Positions 1-13,950 are shown, counted from the stretch's first letter. The stretch: 64,000 bases of DNA from Mixophyes australis (GCA_036250195.1 JAVHZZ010000003.1:56295021-56359020), one strand, 5' to 3'. The notes: a model not told the origin generated them from the letters alone. Numbers and translations are program-made.

Positions 1-2715
1 TGAAGACCTCTCCTGTTAGTTCTAAAAGCTTATGACATCGTAAAGGATTATATCCTGGGACCAGTGGTGTAAGGACAATATAACCTTCCATTATTTGGTT
101 TTGCTATTAATTGTTAGCTGACTCCCATTGCTCTCTCCGCCACAATTTTTGTTTAAATAAAACAAAATTAAATGTGACCTTTTGCCAAATTTACATTGAT
201 GTGCGTATGGCTATTTATTTGTTCAATTACAGAGATAGTAAGTCTGAACTTGAAAAGGAAGTTTGGATGCAATGACAGGGAGATATCAACAATATGCAGT
301 TTATTATTTTTTTAATTGAATGAGAGAAAGCAAATGCAATGATGGCAAAGTTACAAAATCCTTCATTAAGACAACTTGCTGCAGACTTTGGCCAAAATTG
401 GTGAAAATTGGGACAGTTGTGAAGGGATCATTATAAAATACACTTGATAACGACTGGAAATTAATGTTAATGCTATATATAAATAGTACTATTGGAGCAA
501 AAACAGCTCAAAATGAAATTATATTACCTGTTTTTCACAATTTTTAATTAAATACAAATACAAAACCAAACCCAAAACTTTTCATCTTTTTTTTCCAAAA
601 CCGGTAGCCGACCCGTCTTAAGAGTATTATGTTAATATTACGTTACTTAACTATATTGTATACAAGTGAGTCAACAAATACATTTTAAAGATAACTATTT
701 TACAAAAAAAATAGCATATGGCAATCACTTGCCTAATTAATTAGCAGTTATTAAACTTATATTAAAAGCATTTAATATAAACAAATATGCTTATAAATAA
801 ACTCTGATCCTACGGCATATGCATCCTACAAACATTTTTAATTGTTCCCAAATTGTATCATCACAATTATATTACATCACAAGATAAGTGGCCTATTAAT
901 TATTAAAGTGTTTTCCTTTATTTTTTATTATCCACTATGCTGTATACAACACAGACAAATAACAAACAAAGTCCCCCACGCAGCCAGCCAGAAGTAAATG
1001 GTACAGAAGACATTAATCCAGTACAAATCCCTAACAGAAATGTCTTATCAACATTTGTATTCATTTGATAGTACTTATGAACTCTGGCAATTTCCATTTT
1101 TACAAATTAGAAACAAAAAATTGTTTAGTTTATGCTATAACACTTCCATCAAAATATCAGATGTGAAGACATTTTATTATTTGCAAATGTAAGAAAAATT
1201 ATGTCACTTCTGAATTAGAATTACTCAGTTGAATATTTATGAAGTACTACAACTTGATTCTCTTATCCAACATGAGAAGCCAAGTGCAACGCTAAAGTAA
1301 TAATATCACTACTTGATGCAGGAAAATGTTTGCACAGAAAATATGTGCACTTCGAAATCAGCAGGAAAGTAATGAGCACAAATTCCCATCATTTATAAAA
1401 ACTGCACTGACAGGTTAGAGGCATAGGATATGCGGCAATGTTTTTGTTGCAGTTGCTACTTACCTTTTGTGAATGCAACATTCTAATCTTAATCCTAAAT
1501 CAGCTCTTTTCATTAAAACCTTCCCTTTTCAAACCAAGGTTCACCCTGCTTTATAGGTATAGTCCTGTACTGAGCACCATATCTGGGAATCATTGCATCT
1601 GCAGCCTAAATTCAAAAAATACCCCCATAGCGCTAATTAAGCCCTGGAATTGCCTCTACTGGCAGATGTAATGAAGTAATTATGTACTGGGGCTCCACAG
1701 TACAGTACAAAGAAAGCACAATGAAAAAAAGAACTCATAGCTCTGTCATTTACATAAAATATAACCAGGTGATTGTATTTTAGATAATTGTTGATCAATC
1801 AACTAAATAATAGTTTTAATAATAATAATATATGATTTACACTGTAACATGTGCAAATGTTCAAATGGCTTCTGTCAATAGTGCTCCCACTTCACAGTGG
1901 AAATGTGCTCTCTGTTTTGTTGGTGATTATAAAAACAGGTAACTTGTCCTAACAATTGTCCTTGCAATATAACAGAATATTCCCTCAGTCCTCAGACACA
2001 GAAACATTGAGAAAGGCAATTTCAGAAGTTATTGAAAAGTTTAGTGCAGCAAGTTTCTTACCTTGTATTTCCCGTGAGGATTGGGGCTGGAACTGTCCTC
2101 TGACTAGTACCACATATGAACCTCATTGCTGCTGTTTACAAAAGTCTGACAGATCTTAATTGAAAAAGATACCTTCAGCTCTCAAACCCAAGGAGTCACA
2201 AGTGTTATCTGTAAACAGCTTCCTGTTTGAAAGTTTTCAGCTGCTCTGCTGGATAATTAGGCTAGAAGTGTGGGAAACTAGAAAATGCCCTGTGATGTAA
2301 CCTACTCAAAATCTATTATTTTTAGACTCTTCTGTATTTGGCTGCATGGGCTGTCAGTAGGTCATAGAGAGGGGTTACGGTAATGAATTATCATGAAGCA
2401 CAATTTATATATTAAAACCTATTTCCTTCTTTATTACACCTCATCACGTCTTACTTATAGTTGAAGTTATGCACAGAAATCATTGTGTGCTGGGCTGGCC
2501 CTAGATACATAAATGTTAATAAATAAATGACTATTGTACTTGTGAAATATTCAATAAACAACAAAAGAAAGAATATAGTCAAAACATAAAGCAATGTATT
2601 ACTTGTAAATTGAGTTTATTATATTTTGTACTTAAAAGACAACTAACTTAAAAAGATTTTCATTCCATTTGTCATCAGCTCTGTTGTTTCTCCACTATTC
2701 ACGTTACTAAACACT
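1..2715. other. AT-rich intergenic DNA, no gene recognised
   Basis: Only short open frames without recognisable domains are present, and base composition is uniformly AT-rich. No exon-like conserved peptide, long repeat or RNA gene could be supported by eye. A short (TAA)n run lies near 1820. Confidence 0.5.
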
Positions 2716-2915
2716 GAGGGCCTGATTCATCCAGACACGTATATGCTGATTTTTTGCGTATCGTACGAAAAATCACTCCGCACATGCCCAGAACCAGGCC
2801 GTATGCCAGTAAACGCAGCCAGTCCCCTCCATCTCTGCGCGCAAAGGACACTTACTTCATCATCATCATTTATTTATATGGTGCCAGCAAAATCCGTAGC
2901 GCTTTACAATTGGGA
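2716..2915 (-). repeat. MITE-like end plus LINE/SINE 3' tail fragment
   Basis: The block opens with GGGCCTGATTCATC, which recurs inverted at 28.62 kb and resembles the termini of the 13.6 and 39.1 kb MITEs. From about 2857, (CATCAT)n followed by a TTTATTTATATGGTGCC motif is the minus-strand 3' tail shared with the SINE at 60.6 kb. The two pieces are probably separate insertions. Family names are not certain. Confidence 0.45.
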
Positions 2916-3147
2916 ACAAATAAAACAATACTGGGTAATACATACAGACAGACATTGCCTTCTTTATCCCTTCAATGCTATTATCATCTCACCCCACCAA
3001 ACACATCTGTCCAGCTGCTCCCATCAGGTGATGCAAAGCTTTGCAGTCCCGCATATGCTGCAATAGGGGCCCAAAGTCCCCAGAAAACCAGTGATAATCT
3101 TATTCCCGATACTGTTAACCCAGACAAGACTCACTACAACATCTTCA

Positions 3148-3594
3148 GTGCAAATCCTCAGCAGCCTGACATATTCTTAACAATGACCGTTTACTAAACT
3201 GACTTGGAGTAAATGCGATGAATTAACAGGCCGGCAGCACAGAAAGACGTCAAGGGACTGATGTGAGTGCATTCTCTGTACAGCGCTACGGAATTAGTGG
3301 TGCTATATAAATAAATGGTGATGATGATGATGATGAATGTGCACGCCGACAGTAATCTTTCTACATTTAAGGGGGCAGTTGAAAGAGGCGCCGCTTCTAC
3401 AATGTTTTCTTTATTAAGGCTTACATAATGTAGCCTTAAGCTATTCTTTAACTGCCCCCTTAAGTGTAGAAAGATTAGTTTTGGCGTGCACATCTATGTC
3501 ATTATGTGTTGGCGGCCTGTTAATTAATCGCATTTACTCCAAGTCACTTTAATAAACATGATGAAGAATATGTCGGGCTGCTGAGGATTTACAG
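3148..3594. mobile_element. Large hairpin (fold-back) MITE
   Basis: The two arms are long inverted repeats. AAATCCTCAGCAGCC near 3152 is mirrored near 3577-3590. GACTTGGAGTAAATGCGAT near 3201 is mirrored near 3528-3546, and GGGGGCAGTT near 3371 is mirrored near 3450. No transposase is encoded. The left arm is split by a 71-bp LINE/SINE tail (separate entry); without it the arms pair almost end to end. The superfamily is unresolved. Confidence 0.75.
3266..3336 (+). mobile_element. 5'-truncated SINE/LINE tail inserted in the MITE arm
   Basis: The sequence contains GTACAGCGCTACGGAATTAG and ends in (GAT)n. It matches the tail motif of the SINE at 60.6 kb in the opposite orientation. It is flanked by direct ATGTG copies (3261-3265 and 3337-3341), consistent with a target-site duplication. 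It interrupts one MITE arm only, so it is younger than the MITE. Confidence 0.7.
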
Positions 3595-3599
3595 CATTG

Positions 3600-4900
3600 G
3601 GGTTTACTACCCAACCCCCAGAAAACAGGTGTGCAAAAAATAGGTGTGTGACATCACAAAAAGCGTTTGCACTTTTGTAAATAACCTTTATTGTTGGCTA
3701 TGCATTCCAGCATGGGTGGGTGGAGCCAATGTCTTAAGAACAAACAGACAGAGGTGACCAAGCGCAAGGGGAAAATTGCTCCTAAAATGTGTTTTTCTAC
3801 TATTTCTGGCTATCACAGTATGTCAGAATATACAAAATCACCAACTTATTCATCAATGTAATATTCCACTTGTACTCTTGTAACTACTCTGCTGCTGAAT
3901 AACTGATCATTTTCAAATTACAAAGAGCTCAGAATGCACAATATTTATGAATGATATAATCCTCTCACACTATTCTTTTACTATATTTTATATAAATTAA
4001 CAGTCCCTCATTTATTTTATTACCCCTTTATAAATTTCTTTATATTTACTATATATTAGTCAGTATTATTTTATTGGTGATTTGCAATTTATACAGTAAG
4101 CTTTTCCGATCCTTCTGCTTTCTGTTATCTCATTTTTCACCTCTCAGCCGCCCTCTGTGTTCTGTCACTACCCCAGGAGAGTGAATGGAGAAGCACACTG
4201 CCTAAACACTGATAGATGTCTGCTTGTCTTGCAACTTGAGCTATTTACTTATCTATAGAGGTGACTGATGCTTACAGTTCTTTGACATATACCAATATAT
4301 TTTAAAGTGGCAGATGTAAAAAGTGATAGATAACTGCCCAATGTGTCAGATTCTTCTTTATTTAACAAGTGATATCTATACTATGTCCTTAAAGCAAAAG
4401 TTGTGCATACGTCTTTTACAAACCACAAAATATGCAGACATCTCCTTCTGAGAAAATACTTTGTGCACAGCAATGAGAATACCCTTGTTATGGATTATGC
4501 GTAATTTCACGTACATACGAAAACGCCCAAGGTGGAAACTGTAAAAACATCACTTAAAGCACTGCAACGCTTTACTGAGTTTATATTAGTCTCATGTAAT
4601 GAAGTACATATGATGTACATATTATATTGTAGCTCTTTTTATCACATCTGCCACTATTTTACATTTAAATGCTTTAATTACACGGGTAAAAATGCGCTTT
4701 CCTGTATAAAGTGTGCCTGGATGTTGAAAACAGCGGTCTAAGCCGAGGCCAGATTACCACAAACTTTCAGAATGTGTCAAAAAAAAAGTTATTTTCGTGA
4801 AAAGAAAAATGGTCTGCTGCCACCCACAAATCAGGGTATGTCCTTGTAGGGAGAATACAGATTGGAAATGGTCACTAGCAGTGATGTAGATGGTCAGCTA
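3600..4900. other. Intergenic, nothing recognised
   Basis: No conserved peptide, RNA or clear repeat was seen. Open frames here are short and without domains. Confidence 0.45.
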
Positions 4901-4905
4901 TAGAG

Positions 4906-5168
4906 CATACTTGCCTACTCTGACGGAATTTCTGGGAGGCTCACGAATTTCGGGGAGTCCTCCTAGACAGGCAGGCAGGCAGTCTCCCGGGCCCTTGTGG
5001 AGGAGAGTGTGGTGACATCATTGCATTGGTGCCGCAAATTTCTGCATTTTCTAGTAGGGGCAGGGCTACGGTGATGAGACAATTTCACCACGCCCCCTCC
5101 TACCCCCGTCACATGACCTGTACTCTGGTATCTCTCGGAGACAGGAGTTATAAAAGTTGGCATGTATG
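4906..5168. mobile_element. hAT-type MITE, 263 bp
   Basis: Terminal inverted repeats CATACTTGCC (left) and GGCATGTATG (right) are nearly complementary. The flanks CTATAGAG (4898-4905) and CTGTAGAG (5169-5176) form an 8-bp target duplication with one mismatch. An 8-bp duplication points to the hAT superfamily. The interior is GC-richer than the surroundings and encodes nothing. Confidence 0.7.
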
Positions 5169-5179
5169 CTGTAGAGTTG

Positions 5180-8100
5180 TAATAAACAAATCATATAACT
5201 TTGTCATCTCAGAGCATTATACAGCTATTTTGCAGAATCACATGATACAGTCACATGCGTATTAAATTGTAAATATCAAATCCTTCTTCAGGGCCTGACT
5301 AAGGGTTCAGGTGGCTAATATGCTCATAGTACCATGGAAATACATGGTAGGCAAAAACTAATTTGTTTTTAATGTAAAATCCGGGCTCCTCCCCCTCCCA
5401 CCAATGTTTACACCAGTATTCAACAACAAATCAATGAAAAATGTATTTTGCTTAAATCTGTCACTATGGGGATAATTATTACAGATTAAATTATTAATTG
5501 CTGATACAAATTGTATTTTTATTCAAATGCTTAATTTTCTTTATTGCTTTCAGTATTATAGAAACATAGATTAAAAGTAGGAAATCATAAAATAAATTTA
5601 TTCGTCAACTCTCCTACTCGTTTATTCTCAAGTACCCACGATTCATTATCATGGGAATATGTCACTATGGAAGCCTTACTACATTTTTCTTTTGTGATTT
5701 CTTTTTACTTTGGAGAACAACTGTTCTTTTATATTTTAAAATTAATTTCAGTTTATACCTCTCCCTGTCACAGTTATGCACCGCCAAAAAACCTTGCTGC
5801 CTATGCTACAGCCTATTGGATAATCAGGCTCTGTCCTTCTTAATAGTCTCTGTAGATTTAAAGAATCAATCTAAGAACCACTTTGAAACATATTCCAGCA
5901 TCACTACTGGTGACTGATATATGGTACAATCTGCAGATCCTGAAGAAATATCACTTCTTAATAAAAGAGAGTTTTTCTTCCCATTCAATTACGCAAGAAA
6001 GAATGAAGATGTTAGGTAACTAGTTTTCCTGATGGCAAACATGAAATTATACTAAATAAATATTAGTTATGGGGGCATGCTTTACTTATTCTGGAATGGG
6101 GCAATTTTTTTTATTTCTTATGGGCCAATGCTGAGGGGCTTTAAGAAAATGGAAGGGACATTTTTTTTGTCCGCCACTTAATTGCCTGATCTGTATGTTT
6201 CTAATTTGGCAAAAATCAGGATTGCGGTTTATGATGTTTTGGAGTCATGCGCTTTGTTGTGCAGTTTGGTTTTTACTAAACCACACATCAAAGATCATGA
6301 AAACATAAGGTTTGAGAAAGCCACTCTCTAACTTTCAGCCCAGGAACTTTTTCTATAGAAAGCAGTCTCGATAAGCCTAGAATGAGATATTCAAGGGTTT
6401 TATTCTGAGCAGGCTACTAGATGCTACAGGACAGTAGTAGAAATGTCCTAGAAAACTCCTGATTGTATGTTTCTGGGCTTAATGGAATTGAGGCTTGTAC
6501 TCATCTACAGGCCCAGGGTATAAGTCAAATAAAGAACTTATATTTTTAGTAAGCATAAAATCCACATTTCTGCATATTAAAAATATATACACATATTTTT
6601 GCATGCAAATTTGATCCCATCTTAGTACTCCTTACACTTAGGAGAGGTAGAACAGAGGAATGAAGGAGAGGGCAAGCGTAGACCATGTACAGTAAGGGTT
6701 TGTTCTCATAAAAGTGAGTGGGTCAGACCTGGACATAAAAGCATACACGTCGTTTAGGAGTTGTACTGCTTGCGGGTACTGATGCAAAATACGCACTGAT
6801 AACGATCTTGACAAACTGCTTCTGATTGGCTGATTGTGTCTTGATTCCTCCCACTAGCGTGGCTACAAAATTATGTGACATGCCACTGTCTATTCACATA
6901 ATTTAATTGATATTTCCATTTTGACTGCAGCAGGAAAAAAGATTCACATTTGATTCTTAAAGAGAAAAGCAAATGTTTGTACTTAATAGAATTTCATTTT
7001 TACTTTTATTTTAGATTTGTCTGTATTTAATGACATTATACATTGTGACATTTGCATATATTAACAACACTGTCCAAACAGGACACCTCATTACGTTATT
7101 ATATTGTGTACAAAAATAATTAATGCAAATTTCTACTCACACTGTCAAGCCACACTTCTATGCTAAGCATTCTCTATCCTATCGTGGTGTGTGAGTATAT
7201 AAATGTTGTTCTCCTGGTGTATATGCTATAGTTGAAGAGCTGGATGGAGCCTGAGAGGCCGTAGTAGCATCATGTGTTATGTATCATTGTGATACCCAGG
7301 TAATGATCTTTGCTCAATTCTTGCACACACTCCACAGAGGTACAAGCAAAAAAACCAAACATTTTATCCACCAAAATCTACAAAACACATAAAAAATAAA
7401 TAGAGGGGAACACGATTTGCACCCAAGTGTCCTTTCAAATATGGGGCAACCAGTAGAAATACACCATATTTTAGTACTTGGCCAAATACTGTCTCTTAAG
7501 TTTCAAATGAATTCTGAACTGAAACCAAACCGAGCATATTAAAAGTAAGCAAAAAGTAAGCAAAACTGGGTTTAAAATATAAAATATTCCTTATTCTTAG
7601 TTTTGTGACTTTTTTCAACAGAGACATTCAAAATTCTCACTAAAACCGTTTAGATTTTTGAATTCTCAAACTTCAGAAAACCCTATTAATTATGTCACAG
7701 AAAAAAGAAAAGGAGAAGAGTCTTTTAGGGGACCTGTAGTGGAAAAAAAATGTGATAATTATTACACAATATCATAAGTATATATATAAAAAAAAAAAGA
7801 GAGCCTTTTAGGGGATATACTGGATAATTACTGTACAATCTGCAAAAACAAATGCCAATGTGGCGCTTCACTAGGTATGCAGCCAAATAGGTTTCCCTGA
7901 AGACCCACTGATACTTCAAATTTCAACGTATATTAAACAGTGGAGAGTCTGATGAGGAGAGGAGATCCATTTATTGTTTGAGAGCGAGATTACAGCTGTG
8001 TTCGAGTAAGCACATACCCGAAAGGGAGGTGTCACGAGTAAAAATCAGGGTGTTGTTTAACACTATTGCACATGAGATTATTTATGGACATTTAAGCTAT

Positions 8101-8500
8101 ATGTCTTTTTGATGCTTTGATGCTTTGTGTCAGACAGACTGCACTATCATTTCTTTCTGTTTTTGTGTATGCAAATACCATATATTTCAGAGAATTGTTA
8201 AGGACAGTCATTGTGCAAGTTCGCTCACAACCTTCTAGAAGTGCATGTGGAGGCAATGCTACACAGAATCGTTTGAAATTTGCCTTTCACACATCCATCC
8301 CACAGCGTACACCTTGTGTGCGTGAAGGCAGCGCTATATGTAGGTATCCATTTGTTAAATTACTGTACAATAAAACAAGGATCAAGTTGAGCATTTAAGG
8401 ACCCCTAGTGGAAAAAGTGGATAACTACTACAAGATGAACAGGAAAAGCTGGGACTTTTAAAGGAACCTTTAGTGGATACACTGTATATTACTATACAAC
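5180..8500. other. AT-rich intergenic DNA, nothing recognised
   Basis: No open frame shows a known domain and no conserved RNA was seen. The block 8400-8500 contains short repeated phrases similar to 7725-7830 (TTTTAGGGGA and related), suggesting old local duplication. Confidence 0.45.
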
Positions 8501-8504
8501 TCAA

Positions 8505-9743
8505 AAGTCATGCTTTGCAGTGTTGACCCTTCTTATTGAAGACCTGTGCAATTCGCCCTGGCATGATGTCAATCAACTTCTGGGCCACATGTAGACTGAT
8601 GGACACCCATTCTTGCCTAATAAATGCTTGGAGTTTGTCAGAATTTGTGGGTTTTTGTTTGTCCACCCGCCTCTTGAGGATTGACCACAAGTTCTCAATG
8701 GGATTAAGGACGGAGAAGTTTCCTGGCCATGGACCCAAAATTTCGATGTTTTGATCCCCGAGCCGCTTAGTTATCACTTTTGCCTTATGGCAAGGCGCTC
8801 CTCATGCTGGAAAAGGTATTGTTCATCACCAAACTGTTCTTGGATGGTTGGCAGAAGTTGCTCTTGGAGGATGTTTTGGTACCATTCTTTATTCATGGCT
8901 GTGTTCTTAGGCCCACTCCCTTGGCTGAGAAGCAACCCCACACATGAATAGTCTCAGGATGCTTTACTGTTGGCATGACACAGGTCTGATGGTAGCACTC
9001 ACCTTTCCCTCTTCAGACAAGCGTTTTTCCAGATGCCCCTAACAATCTAAAAGGGGATTCATCAGAGAAAACGACTTTACCCCAGTCCTCAGCAGTCCAA
9101 TCCCTGTACATTCTGCACAATATCAGTCTGTCCCTGATGCTTTTTCTGGAGAGAAGTGGCTTCTTTGCTGTCCTCCTTGACACCAGGCCATCCTCCAAAC
9201 ATCTTCTCCTCACTGTGCGTGCAAATGCACTCACACCTCTCTCCTTGAAGTTCTTGATGATCCGATAAATGGTTGATTTAGTTGAAATCTTACTAGCAAT
9301 ATCCGTGCCTGTGAAGCCCTTTTTGTGCAAAGCAATGATGACTGCACGTGTTTCCTTGCAGATAACCATGGTTAACAAAGGAAGAAAAATGATTTCAAGC
9401 ACCACCCTCCTTTTAAAGCTTCCAAACTTTCATTCTAACTCAATCAGCATGACAGAGTGATCTCCAGCCTTGTCCTCGTCAACACTCTCACCTGTGTTAA
9501 CGAGAGAATCACTGACCTGATGTCAGCTGGTCCTTTTCTGGCAGGGCTGAAATGCAGTGGAAATGTTGTTATGGGGATAAAGTTCATTGTCATGGCAAAG
9601 AAGGACTTTGAAATTAATTGCAATTAATCTGATCACTCTTCATGACATTCTGGAGTATATGCAAATAGCCATTATAAAAACTGAAGCAGCAGACTTTGTG
9701 AAAAATAATATTTGTGTCATTCTCAAAATGTTGGCCATGACTG
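8505..9743 (-). mobile_element. Tc1-like DNA transposon, left-truncated
   Basis: The right end reads GGCCATGACTG followed by TA, matching the right terminus of the complete copy at 49,962-51,529. The roughly 180 bp of left terminal sequence present in that copy is missing here. Minus-strand transposase fragments run in broken frames: an N-terminal part (9405 down to 9013) with the MVICKET and HKKGFTG stretches and SDESPFRL, and a C-terminal part (8777-8508) with [13 protein letters not shown]. The SPDLNPIE block of the other copy reads SVLNPIE here. It is an inactive copy. Confidence 0.85.
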
Positions 9744-9744
9744 T

Positions 9745-10730
9745 AGAGAACAGGTAACTTGTATCCAACTATGCACCCTGCCACTAATTCTAAGCTTTAC
9801 AATGCCCACAATGAAAGGTACCTAATACTTGCACTTTATCAAACCACATTTTGGAATATGTGCAATAAATTAGCTATGGACCAACATATCCTTTAAATTC
9901 CTGACTATCCTGTAAGTTCTATCTGTAAAGGATTTTTCCAGTATTGGATCATGGCTCAAAAAATGCCAGTGTGCCTATAAGTTCGGTTTTGGAATCCAAT
10001 GATTTCCATAATTTGTAATGTACAAATCAAATTTTTAGGTCTCTCCTATAAACTGCAATCAATGTTTTTCAACTTTAATCCCTAGATCTAAATGTCACAA
10101 CAAAACCGGGTGTGATCCCCTATCTCACTAGCGATTGGTAAAGGCTAACAATAAAGCAGTCTATTGGTAATCTCAGTCTTCACTAAGGACCCCTGAAAGA
10201 GAGTATTGGATTTCACTGCATGGAACACACATTTTGTGGCTACCAGGCTACTCTTGCTAGATCAGTATAGAAAAAGAGATGTCTAGTAGATGTTGTCAGC
10301 CGATGTCTGCTGGAACGTGGATGCCGGATTGTTTTTCAAAAAATAGCCTACATGGCACTAACTCAATATACAGCTAAGGTTTCAACGTCCTACTTCAAAC
10401 AGAGTTGCTTACTAATAAATGTTTTGTGTTTATGAAACAAATTAATAATTGTGTCATCATATTTACTTTCTCTGTATTCCATTATATCTGATACAGAGTA
10501 TCTTGAAATACTGTAGATATGTTAGAACTTGCTATTCCATCAATTGGTGGTACATGTTTGCTCATAAACCTAACATGCAAACACCTTGCACTAATTACTC
10601 AAAAACAAAGTTATAAATAGCACACAAACATACCACGCTACAGGAATAAAACATTGTAGGGAAAAAAATCCTCCCTTCAGCTGGATAAAGTTGTAGTTTA
10701 AAATATAAAGTCTAAAGTAAGAAGTTGCTT
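9745..10730. other. Intergenic, nothing recognised
   Basis: No domain-bearing open frame or clear repeat family could be supported. Confidence 0.4.
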
Positions 10731-10732
10731 CC

Positions 10733-13160
10733 ATGCACAAAGTCCAAAAACAGATGTTAAATAAAATCGATGATCTAGAAAACAAATCAAGTTGTAACAA
10801 TCTCCGTCTGGTTGGCCTTTCTGAAACTATTAAAGGTCCAGCCCTCTTTAAGTTCCTCATGACAGACCATCCTAGTATCCTAAACATAGCAGGTGATTTG
10901 AAAGTATTGAAAATTGAAAGGGATCATCTAGGTCCAACAAGAAATAATGTAGAACTCAAACAGAGAACTGTCATTTGCTTAAAAAAAAAAAGTACTTAAA
11001 TTACATACATAAAGTTTGTCTATGGACTGACGCACAGCACGTTGGGAGGATTAAATGGGTGGACAAACATTTTCTCCTATTTCAAGTATATTCCTCAAAG
11101 GTATCCAGGGTATCTGCTCAATACTTGTACAATCTGAGTGGAAAATTGCTCTCCTATTGGGCCCCCTAGCTCATTTTTGATGGCAAAAACTATAAGGATT
11201 TTAATTCCGCAGTTGATGCCCAGGCATTCTTAGCCGAAGAGGAATCAGAAAAAGCATCTCTGTCTGCAGATAGTCAAGACGTGGAATGGGCATTGCACAT
11301 GGACAGCGTAGTATAATTGATTACTCATTATGACTGGCATTTAAACACTTACGATTATTGCTCTCTTTATACTGACAATATTTTCACTTTTTGCATATTT
11401 AGACTATGGGGTATATTTACTAAGCTGCGGGTTTGAAAAAGTGGGGATGTTGCCTATAGCAACCAATCAGATTCAAGCTTTCATTTATTTAGTACCTTCT
11501 ACAAAATGACAGCTAGAATCTGATTGGTTGCTATAGGCAACATCTCCACTTTTTCAAACCCGCAGCTTAGTAAATCTAGCCCTATGTTTCAGTCTCGCCC
11601 CCTTTGAATTATATTTTAAAAATAGAACTGGATCAACATAGTTCTCTAGTAGACCTTTTCCATTCACTAACGTATTTTACTTTTTACCTATTGTTACGAT
11701 TTTGTTCTGCTCAGTAAAATATGATTCACAGTGTACCAGGAAGGGAAGAATTCTACTATAAGACTTTCTTTAACATTCATGAAAGTGTACTAGAGGTTTA
11801 TGTTTTCTATGTTACTATTTCTGTTTCTATTCCATATATATGTTAATATGATGTTATAGTTTTAGGGTACACAAGTTATGTATGTATTGCACTTAATTAA
11901 CGTCATAAATTTGGAGGATCACCCACTCTATGTCCACGATTTGAATAACCATAATTGTACCTGATGCTTTTGTCATTCAGTGATTATTGGGTTTTATTTG
12001 TAGACTATACTCACTCTCCTGAACCACAATTAGGTTATTGTTAGCTTTTTCACATTTTTTTTTTTTTATTATTATTTTTTTTCCTCTCATTGACTACAAC
12101 ACACTGTTACAGTTCAGGATGATTAAGAGGTTTTGGCAATTTAAAGTTGTTGATCCTCACCATATTTTACACAAGATTCAAATAAAATTATTTTGCCCAC
12201 GTATTGCTCAGAATGCCTTTAATATTGTTTTATATTCTGTACTTTACTGCGCATTATTCCACACTGCTATTACCTTGATGTTATAATTTTCATACACCAA
12301 TGTTCTGTGCACCATTACCACTGTGGTTGAATAGGGACTATGCTTTCAAACTTTTTTCTGATATGTATTTTTTTTATTTACTTTTTCTTCTGTGTTTCCA
12401 AGTCCAGTCAACTTTCTATATCCTATGCTCCTCATTACCTGATGCAGTTAGGTGAAAACCCAAGGGAAGGAGGGATGTAGATTTTTTTTTTTTTTTAAAC
12501 TAAAATTTTGCTCATGAAACATTAGGAATATTAATTCTACAACTAAAAGGAGAAAAGTTTTAATCTACATTAACAAATTGAAATCACCTTTCGCCAAGAA
12601 ACCCACTTGACAGACTTAGAGCAAGAAAAATTAAAAATGCTTAGACCACAGGTAGTTGATTATTCCTCCTATACTTCTAAATCCAGAGGGGTGAGTATAT
12701 TAATACGTAAAGCTATCCAAATTGAAATTCATAATAAATATACAGTATATATAGGCTGTTATGTCATACTGGAAGTATGTGGGTACTAGGTATACAATAT
12801 GTATTTATACACTCCACACATGATAAATTCTTTTACTGAGAAACAGTGAATAAATTGTATCACAGATTCCCAGTTATTAATAGGAGACTTTATCATAGTT
12901 GCCTCACAACAAATGGACAAAGAAAGCTCTTCTGGTAGACAGACACACCCAACAAAGTGGACATCCAATATTTATCCAAACAATTGCAAGTTGTAGACAT
13001 TTGGAGACTACGCCATCCAGTGGTTCTGCAGTATACCTATGCCTCTTTCTGTCATACCTTTTCTGGGCTTAATTACTTCTTAATTTCCAACACACTGAAC
13101 GCCAAAGCCATTCAAGCTGAAATTGAACCTACTAGTCTCTTAGACCTTGCTCTGATTTTG
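10733..13160 (+). pseudogene. L1 (Tx1-like) LINE relic, ORF1 and endonuclease
   Basis: From 10733 the plus strand encodes an ORF1-like stretch (KIDDLENKSSCNNLRLVGLSE), followed after a frame break by a continuation near 11040-11300 with ALA-FL-like C-terminal residues (DAQAFLAEEE). Beyond a MITE at 11.4 kb, reading resumes at about 12.5 kb with endonuclease-like motifs: ETHLTDLE, then SKSRGVSILI, then a GDF at about 12.88 kb resembling the GDFN of L1 endonuclease. Stops and frameshifts are frequent and no reverse transcriptase follows. I judge it a dead, truncated L1 from motif order; the clade is tentative. Confidence 0.6.
11408..11582. mobile_element. Palindromic MITE, 175 bp
   Basis: The left arm starts GGGGTATATTTACTAAGC and the right arm ends with its complement (GCTTAGTAAATCTAGCCC). 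The arms pair for about 65 bp, including TTGCCTATAGCAACCAATC. Flanks share TAT. It sits inside the L1 relic. The pattern matches a MITE abundant in frog genomes, an opinion from memory of the motif. Confidence 0.75.
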
Positions 13161-13513
13161 GTAAAAATTGAGACTGCTAACCAGACAGACACTGATGTAA
13201 GGCTCACTGGTTGGTAGTTTCTTGCCTCTTCCTTGCTTCCACTTTTGTGTAGTAGGACTGTGTTCGCTCTCTCCCAGTCATCTGGAATTACTCCTGTATC
13301 TGTTGAATAATTTGGTTAATGGTATTACAAGACCCTCATTAAACCTGTGAAAATTACTCATAACTTGTACTGGAAAGACAAACACAAATAGCATACGCAC
13401 ACCTTTCCCCTATCCAATCCCTTCTACTTATTTCTTTTTCATAAATTATACTGGTTATGGTTTGTTTAGTTATGAACGCGTGTTGCATTTAGGCAAAAAC
13501 AAAAATGACACAA

Positions 13514-13518
<5 letters not shown>

Positions 13519-13558
<40 letters not shown>
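13519..13558. repeat. (AC)n microsatellite
   Basis: About 20 uninterrupted AC dinucleotides. Confidence 0.95.
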
Positions 13559-13561
<3 letters not shown>

Positions 13562-13638
13562 TTGGTACAGGTGTGTTCCTTCACTTTAATATCTAGGTCA
13601 ACAGGTTCTTTATCTATATGCAGGATGGCAAACACAGA

Positions 13639-13950
13639 GGGTATGATTCATTAAGTAAATAATAAAAAAAAAAAGTAACTTTTCACCTGGGCAAAGCCAT
13701 GTTGCATTGGAGGGGGAGGTAAATTTAAAATGTGGATAAGGATTTATAGGTGGTGTATGATATGACCTAGATTAAATTTCAGTGTAAAAATAAAGCTATC
13801 CAGTATTTGTGCATTACATGAAATAGCAACCAATATTTAACTTATGTGCAAAACAAATCTAATTTGCACCCCTTGCATTGTAACATGGGTTTTTATCCAG
13901 GAGAAAACTTCTCAATTTTTTTGCCTTACTTTCGTTAATGAATCAAGCCC
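13639..13950 (+). mobile_element. MITE, GATTCATTAA-type termini
   Basis: It begins GGGTATGATTCATTAAG and ends with a near-complement (TTAATGAATCAAGCCC). A second, inverted copy lies at 39,126-39,376, sharing for example ATTTGCACCCCTTGCATTG and GCAACATGG-type blocks. No coding capacity. The superfamily is unknown. Confidence 0.65.
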
